Of a stretch of 9,435 nt of DNA, positions 6,163 to 9,435 are shown piece by piece. Every line of letters begins with the position of its first letter. Position 1 is the first letter of the stretch. The notes below the pieces were generated by a model. The model saw only the letters and a list, made by a program, of their open reading frames with translations. It did not search any database and had not been told where the DNA came from. Origin of the DNA: JAOUFP01 sp947085825. GTDB lineage: Bacteria; Nitrospirota; Thermodesulfovibrionia; Thermodesulfovibrionales; UBA6898. The position numbers and the translations under genes are program-made. The DNA lies in contig CAMTXX010000091.1 in assembly GCA_947085825.1 (NCBI GenBank), forward strand, positions 1 to 9,435, read 5' to 3'.

Positions 6163-6201
6163 AGTAGGCGCCGCTTAAAGCGGGTACTGTTCCTTTAAGC
6201 G
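6163..6201. repeat. Hairpin element starting AGTAGGCGC, inserted in a spacer repeat
   Basis: CGCTTAAAG (6172-6180) is the exact reverse complement of CTTTAAGCG (6193-6201), with a 12-nt loop. It is preceded by AGTAGGCGC and interrupts what would otherwise read GGATGACC...ACACGGATAAACACAG, a common spacer repeat pattern. A shorter related unit follows 60 bp downstream. This suggests a small palindromic element inside another repeat. Confidence 0.65.
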
Positions 6202-6259
6202 ACACGGATAAACACAGATAAAACAAACGTTTGATTAAGGATAAAAGACTTCACCCAAC

Positions 6260-6276
6260 AGTAGGTGCTTAAGCAC
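6260..6276. repeat. Second, shorter AGTAGG palindrome
   Basis: AGTAGGT leads into GTGCTTAAGCAC (6265-6276), a perfect 12-bp palindrome. The lead sequence and the TTAA centre resemble the element at 6163-6201, as if a related copy lacked the inner part. An A-run follows on the plus strand, so it is not a plus-strand terminator. Confidence 0.6.
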
Positions 6277-6394
6277 AAAAAAGTGATTCACTATTTTTTG
6301 ATAAGTCTTTGAAATGTCTGTGCAAATCTGCGGCCAAATGCTTTTTATAGGATAAAAATTTTTTATCTGAAAATCGAGCCAAGGAGGTGTTTGG

Positions 6395-6694
6395 ATGATG
6401 AAGGTATCCGGAATTATATTGGTAATGGTTTTATTTTTTACACCATTGGCCTACGGTATTGAAAAGATGGACCTGAATACCGCTACTGAAAAAGAACTCA
6501 TAAGTCTTCCCGGCATAGGGCGTGAGATTGCAAAAAGGATAATAGAATATCGGGAGACCAAGGGAGGTTTTAAGAACAAGGAAGAACTGACCAATGTAAA
6601 GGGCATAGGGGAAAAGAGGTTTGCAGCGATAAAAGAGTTGATCATGGTCAAAGATAAAGAAACACCTCAGGGGAAGAAAGAAACTGCGAAGTAA
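6395..6694 (+). CDS. Small secreted ComEA-like helix-hairpin-helix protein
   Basis: This 99-residue protein starts with a signal peptide (basic MMKVSG, hydrophobic IILVMVLFFTPLAYG), probably cleaved after Gly21. After MDLNTATEKEL come two helix-hairpin-helix motifs, LPGIG (38-42) and VKGIG (68-72), which bind the DNA backbone without sequence preference, then a Lys-rich tail. This is the minimal ComEA C-terminal domain, suggesting DNA binding in the periplasm, for example in DNA uptake. The N-terminal domain of longer ComEA proteins is absent. AAGGAGG seven bases before the ATG is an excellent ribosome site. Its neighbours are sugar-nucleotide genes, not competence genes, so the role is inferred from the domain alone. 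Confidence 0.9.
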   Translation: MMKVSGIILVMVLFFTPLAYGIEKMDLNTATEKELISLPGIGREIAKRIIEYRETKGGFKNKEELTNVKGIGEKRFAAIKELIMVKDKETPQGKKETAK

Positions 6695-6770
6695 TCCTGC
6701 ATCTGAGATTTCTTATATAATCAGATAGTTTTTGATAATTAGTAAAAACTCCAATTAGGGGATGACATTC

Positions 6771-7652
6771 ATGAAAGGCATTATTTTAGCAGGGGGGAGC
6801 GGAACAAGGCTCTATCCGATCACCCGTGGGGCATGTAAACAGTTGCTGCCCATCTATGACAAACCGATGATCTATTATCCTTTGTCCGTGCTCATGCTTG
6901 CGGGCATCCGGGACATCCTGATAATCTCAACACCGGCCGATTTGCCGAGATTCAGGGATATTTTCGGAGATGGCTCGGATTTGGGCCTATCTTTTTCTTA
7001 CAAGGTGCAGGATTACCCCAATGGACTTGCTGAAGCATTTATCATAGGAGAAGAATTTATCGGCAGTGACGCTGTATGTTTAATATTGGGAGACAATATT
7101 TTTCACGGTCATGGACTTACCGAAATTTTGCAAAAGGCTGTTGATGATGTAAATTCTCTGGGGGGAGCAACGATATTTGCTTATAATGTGAACGACCCTG
7201 AGCGATACGGGATAGTGGAATTCGACAAGAAGGGGAAGGTGCTTTCCATTGAGGAAAAACCCGAAAACCCCAGATCAAAATATGCAGTTACCGGGCTGTA
7301 TTTTTATGATAATGAAGTTATAAGAATTGCAAAAAACATAAAGCCTTCTGCCCGGGGTGAACTCGAAATAACAGATGTTAATAAGGAATATCTGAACTCA
7401 GGTATTTTGAGGGTTGAACTTATGGGAAGAGGATACACATGGCTTGATACAGGGACCCATGAGAGCCTTCTTGAAGCAGGCGAATTCATAGCGACCATAG
7501 AAAAACGGCAGGGTTTAAAAATAGCCTGCATCGAAGAGGTTGCATATTCTTTAGGGTATATCACCAAAGAACAGCTTCTGCGTCTTGCAGGGCCTTTCAG
7601 GAAAAATGGTTATGGAAAGTATCTGATTCAACTTGCGGAACAGGAGGAATAA
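6771..7652 (+). CDS. rfbA: Glucose-1-phosphate thymidylyltransferase RfbA/RmlA
   Basis: RfbA makes dTDP-glucose from dTTP and glucose-1-phosphate, the first step to dTDP-rhamnose and related sugars for cell-surface polysaccharide. The 293-residue form starts at ATG 6771, with AGGGG nine bases upstream. An in-frame ATG at 6762 touches that AGGGG and is unlikely to be used. Motifs are GGSGTRLYPIT (8-18, nucleotide binding), KQLLPIYDKPM (23-33), LGDNIFHG (106-113, metal Asp108), EKP (162-164), VTGLYFYDN (173-181) and WLDTGTHESL (224-233). Length is normal. rfbC follows directly, with the rfbA stop next to its start. A 76-bp gap to the ComEA-like gene leaves shared transcription uncertain. Confidence 0.96.
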   Translation: MKGIILAGGSGTRLYPITRGACKQLLPIYDKPMIYYPLSVLMLAGIRDILIISTPADLPRFRDIFGDGSDLGLSFSYKVQDYPNGLAEAFIIGEEFIGSDAVCLILGDNIFHGHGLTEILQKAVDDVNSLGGATIFAYNVNDPERYGIVEFDKKGKVLSIEEKPENPRSKYAVTGLYFYDNEVIRIAKNIKPSARGELEITDVNKEYLNSGILRVELMGRGYTWLDTGTHESLLEAGEFIATIEKRQGLKIACIEEVAYSLGYITKEQLLRLAGPFRKNGYGKYLIQLAEQEE

Positions 7653-8207
7653 GTGCCGTTTAAATTTACTCTGCTTGAAATCCCCGAGGTCATACTCATT
7701 CAGGCGAAAAAATTTGGTGATGACAGAGGTTTCTTTATAGAGACTTATAAACATACGGATTTTGCTCATGCCGGCATAACAGGGCCTTTTGTGCAGGATA
7801 ATCACTCCAGGTCTGTCAAGGGAGTGCTCAGAGGGCTGCATTATCAAAAGAATCCCCATGCGCAGGCCAAATTAGTCCGCTGCCTGCAAGGCAGGATATT
7901 TGATGTGGCAGTAGATATAAGGAAGGGTTCGGCAACCTACGGCAGATGGGTGGGAGCAGAGCTTTCAGGCGACAACACCCTTATGCTCTATGTTCCCAAA
8001 GGCTTCGCCCATGGATTTTTAGTGTTGAGCGAATCTGCTGAGGTTCTGTACAAATGCACAGAGGAATATGCTCCTGAAGATGATCGCGGTATAAGATGGG
8101 ATGATCCGGCAATAGATATCCATTGGCCGATTGCAATCCCTCTCCTTTCAGAGAAAGACAAGACACATCCGCTTTTGAAGGATGCAGATAACAATTTTGC
8201 CCTTTAG
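7653..8207 (+). CDS. rfbC: dTDP-4-dehydrorhamnose 3,5-epimerase RfbC/RmlC
   Basis: RfbC epimerises dTDP-4-keto-6-deoxyglucose at C3 and C5, the third step of dTDP-L-rhamnose synthesis. It starts with GTG directly after the rfbA TAA, with AGGAGG five bases upstream, so the two are co-translated. The cupin-fold protein has 184 residues, the usual size. Key blocks are FGDDRGFFIETY (21-32), VLRGLHYQ (58-65) with the expected catalytic His63, VAVDIRKGSATYG (85-97), YVPKGFAHGFLVL (113-125), VLYKCTEEYAPEDDRGIRWDDP (split 131-152) with the family tyrosine about Tyr133, and LSEKD ending in Asp169, the likely dyad partner of His63. rfbB and rfbD are not in the window. Confidence 0.96.
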   Translation: MPFKFTLLEIPEVILIQAKKFGDDRGFFIETYKHTDFAHAGITGPFVQDNHSRSVKGVLRGLHYQKNPHAQAKLVRCLQGRIFDVAVDIRKGSATYGRWVGAELSGDNTLMLYVPKGFAHGFLVLSESAEVLYKCTEEYAPEDDRGIRWDDPAIDIHWPIAIPLLSEKDKTHPLLKDADNNFAL

Positions 8208-8271
8208 AATTCGCAAGAAAATATTTGAGGTCCTCTTCCAGAGGCGGCCATTGAAAACCGGATAGTTGACA

Positions 8272-8754
8272 ATGAACTGGTATGCGATATACACAAAACC
8301 TAAATGCGAGGAATCAACAGCGCTTCAACTCGGAAACGCTGGCATACTGACCCTTAACCCAAAGATAAGGATAAAGAAATACATTAGGGGAAAATACACA
8401 CCTGTCGTAGAGTCTCTCTTTCCGAGCTACATATTCGCCTGCTTCGCTCTTGAAAGACATGGACACATGATCAGTTACACCCGGGGGGTCAGGCACATTG
8501 TCGGCAAGCAAAACCCGGTGGTGGTGCCGCAGGAGATCATAGACGCGATACAGGAAAGAATGGAAGGCGACATCATAACACCTGTTTCAGAGAAACTCGA
8601 AAGCGGCGACAAGGTCATCATAAAAGAAGGGCCTTTCGCAAACTTCTATGGCATATTTGAAAGGGATGTCCCGGGCAGGGAACGGGCCATGATCCTGCTT
8701 GACACACTGCACTGCAAGCTTGAGATCGAACGCGTATCCATACAAAAGGCATAA
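8272..8754 (+). CDS. NusG/RfaH-family transcription antitermination paralogue
   Basis: This 160-residue protein begins MNWYAIYTKPKCE, the signature of an NGN domain (about 1-100), with SLFPSYIFACF (48-58) and RGVRHIVG (71-78). A KOW domain follows (SGDKVIIKEGPFANFYGIFE, 111-130). It lacks the extras of general NusG and is closest in design to specialised paralogues (RfaH, UpxY, LoaP), which help RNA polymerase read through long polysaccharide operons. The start is ATG 8272, because homology begins there; a TTG at 8266 is in frame. The ribosome site is weak (GGAT). It is 64 bp after rfbC, matching a surface-sugar role, yet the next gene is 16S rRNA. Which operon it serves cannot be decided here. 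Confidence 0.9.
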   Translation: MNWYAIYTKPKCEESTALQLGNAGILTLNPKIRIKKYIRGKYTPVVESLFPSYIFACFALERHGHMISYTRGVRHIVGKQNPVVVPQEIIDAIQERMEGDIITPVSEKLESGDKVIIKEGPFANFYGIFERDVPGRERAMILLDTLHCKLEIERVSIQKA

Positions 8755-8899
8755 AAAAGTTCAACCTAAAAAACTCATTCGGCCACGAATAATCCACTGA
8801 CAGAATTCATTTAAGTCATACCCTTGGAGAAGAAGCCCATAATGTGGTTATGCCAACGCTTCCAGAGAAAGACACAGAGACATGCTCGTGAGGATGAAA
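8755..8899. other. Gene-free stretch before the rrn control region
   Basis: No gene, terminator or clear repeat is seen between the antiterminator gene and the AT-rich rrn promoter region. Short open stretches on the plus strand (for example ending in RMKDDL before a TAA near 8910) are too short and featureless to call. They could be the worn end of a lost gene. Confidence 0.4.
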
Positions 8900-8900
8900 G

Positions 8901-8930
8901 ATGACTTGTAAAAAACTGTTAAAGTATGAT
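8901..8930 (+). promoter_or_regulatory. Possible upstream rrn promoter (P1)
   Basis: ATGACT (8901-8906) and TATGAT (8925-8930) are 18 bp apart. The -10 is good and the -35 is four of six. It would give a leader of about 165 nt before 16S. The AT-rich sequence downstream (8931-8990) could serve as UP element for the second promoter. It is tentative. Confidence 0.35.
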
Positions 8931-8991
8931 TAAATATTACTGTATTTTTATTTCAGTTCTTGTCCTTTTAAAATATTTTCAGTTTTATTCA

Positions 8992-9029
8992 GACTTTGCT
9001 TGACAAAGTCAAAATAATTAGGATATTGT
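8992..9029 (+). promoter_or_regulatory. Probable main rrn promoter (P2) with a dyad over the -35
   Basis: A perfect TTGACA (9000-9005) lies downstream of about 60 bp of A/T-rich DNA typical of rrn UP elements. The -10 is less clear: GATATT (9022-9027, 16-bp spacer) or TATTGT (9024-9029, 18-bp spacer). The -35 is embedded in a perfect inverted repeat, GACTTTG (8992-8998) and CAAAGTC (9004-9010), which could be a protein-binding site. Transcripts would have about 70 nt of leader. Confidence 0.6.
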
Positions 9030-9041
9030 ATAAATTCGTTT

Positions 9042-9054
9042 TGTTCTTTGAAAA
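9042..9054 (+). promoter_or_regulatory. boxA antitermination signal of the rrn leader
   Basis: TGTTCTTTGAAAA closely matches rrn boxA sequences (TGYTCTTTRAAAA type), where NusB/S10 and NusG-family factors assemble to prevent premature termination in rRNA operons. It lies about 50 nt before the 16S 5' end, the usual place. GTAGCGT at 9068-9074, just downstream, equals the core of the E. coli ops element; that match may be chance. Confidence 0.75.
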
Positions 9055-9103
9055 CTAAAAAAGGTGCGTAGCGTACTGTTAAAGTATTTTGAGTGAGAAG
9101 GAA

Positions 9104-9435
9104 TCAAATGAGAGTTTGATCCTGGCTCAGAACGAACGCTGGCGGCGTGCTTAACACATGCAAGTCGAACGGATCAGTGCGGAGCACTGGGGATTGAAGA
9201 ATAAGCCTTATAAGACCTATAGGACTTATGATTTCAGCTTCCAGTGCTTCGCACTGGTTAGTGGCGGACGGGTGAGTAACACGTAGGTAACCAACCCTAA
9301 AGCGGGGGACAACCCAGGGAAACTTGGGCTAATACCGCATAAGACCACGGACCGGGAGGTCTGTGGTAAAAGTAGCAATACACTTTAGGCTGGGCCTGCG
9401 GCCTATCAGGTAGTTGGTGAGGTAATGGCTCACCA
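9104..9435 (+). rRNA. rrs: 16S ribosomal RNA, 5' part (continues past the window)
   Basis: The sequence begins with AGAGTTTGATCCTGGCTCAG at 9111 and continues with AACGAACGCTGGCGGCGTGC, CACATGCAAGTCGAACGG, GTGGCGGACGGGTGAGTAAC, CTAATACCGCATAAG and GGCCTATCAGGTAGTTGG, all conserved 16S landmarks. By alignment of GAGTTTG to E. coli position 9, the mature 5' end is about 9104. The visible part covers V1 and part of V2. The V1 stem (helix 6) is enlarged: about 87 nt lie between CGAACGG and AGTGGCGG, against about 30 in E. coli. Taxonomy cannot be fixed from this fragment. Confidence 0.98.
9175..9256 (+). repeat. Enlarged helix 6 (V1) with three 9-nt tandem units
   Basis: CAGTGCGGAGCACTGG (9175-9190) pairs with CCAGTGCTTCGCACTG (9241-9256) over 16 positions with one G-U. 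Each arm is also self-complementary around GGA or TTC. Between the arms, GCCTTATAA, GACCTATAG and GACTTATGA (9205-9231) repeat with a 9-nt period. A helix-capped insert of this kind resembles the intervening sequences some bacteria remove from rRNA, but it may simply be a long V1 stem. Confidence 0.8.

Larger units (their letters stand above)
6074..6394. other. Gene-free spacer with nested palindromic repeats
   Basis: No credible gene is seen here. The left part has a GCCACGGATGA motif (6148-6158), then ACACGGATAAACACAGATAA (6202-6221). The right part has GTCTGTGCAAATCTGCGGCC (6316-6335), roughly the reverse complement of the left motifs. Inside these lie a second inverted pair, AAAGACTT (6244-6251) with AAGTCTTT (6303-6310), and the two palindromes listed separately. 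GATAAAAA (6351-6358) and TTTTTATC (6360-6367) form a small dyad upstream of the next gene. The whole resembles a decayed composite spacer repeat. No confident promoter for the next gene was found. Confidence 0.6.
8915..9087 (+). repeat. 13-bp direct repeat flanking the rrn promoter
   Basis: ACTGTTAAAGTAT occurs exactly at 8915-8927 and again at 9075-9087, 160 bp apart. The first copy overlaps the possible P1 -10. The second is in the leader, 17 bp before the 16S 5' end. The feature spans both copies and the DNA between. Confidence 0.8.

Noticed and set aside
6265..6300. Possible terminator: palindrome GTGCTTAAGCAC near a T-run
   Set aside because: On the plus strand an A-run follows the palindrome, and the T-run comes after a second weak AGTGA/TCACT dyad. 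On the minus strand no T-run follows.
6716..6721. TATAAT upstream of rfbA as a promoter
   Set aside because: No acceptable -35 was found 16-18 bp upstream (AATCCT region), so it is not called.
8798..8912. Possible small protein or gene fragment upstream of the rrn promoter
   Set aside because: Open stretches are about 20-30 codons, lack a ribosome site, and match no family I recognise.

Overview
The window reads as ordinary chromosomal DNA from a free-living, probably Gram-negative bacterium of moderate G+C content. A signalling pair, a thiamine operon, two tRNAs, dTDP-sugar genes and the start of an rRNA operon are packed together. The 16S fragment (9104 to the right edge), frequent ATA and AGG codons and many short palindromic spacer repeats would suit a Nitrospirota- or Desulfobacterota-like lineage. 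That placement is a guess: only about 330 nt of 16S are visible and no search was run.

Left part (1-2503). A hybrid histidine kinase, cut by the left edge, overlaps by ATGA a response regulator with an HD-GYP (cyclic-di-GMP phosphodiesterase) output domain. The kinase carries an in-frame insertion of two DNA palindromes just before its ATP-binding domain. A convergent tRNA-Gln(CTG)/tRNA-Glu(CTC) pair with its own promoter follows.

Middle (2590-6073, minus strand). A thiamine operon is laid out as sigma70-like promoter, TPP riboswitch, intrinsic terminator, thiS, thiG, thiE, thiC. thiS and thiG serve the thiazole branch, thiC makes the pyrimidine (HMP-P), and thiE joins the two; TPP feeds back through the riboswitch. 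ThiF and ThiH/ThiO, also needed for thiazole, are not here. Directly after thiC lies a decayed nucleoside-monophosphate-kinase gene: P-loop start, large internal deletion with frameshift, then an intact C-terminal part. Two spacers of the operon carry inverted repeats, one folding over the GTG start of thiE.

Right part (6074-9435, plus strand). A 320-bp gene-free spacer contains nested palindromes. Then come a small secreted ComEA-like helix-hairpin-helix protein, rfbA and rfbC (dTDP-rhamnose steps 1 and 3; rfbB and rfbD are not in the window), a NusG/RfaH-like antiterminator paralogue, an AT-rich rrn control region with boxA, and the 5' end of 16S rRNA. The 16S V1 loop (helix 6) is greatly enlarged and contains three 9-nt tandem units.

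No new defence or mobile system is visible. The most unusual theme is that short palindromic or tandem repeats sit inside functional sequence: in a kinase ORF, over the thiE start, in the thiS-thiG spacer, in the spacer before the ComEA-like gene, and in the 16S V1 region.
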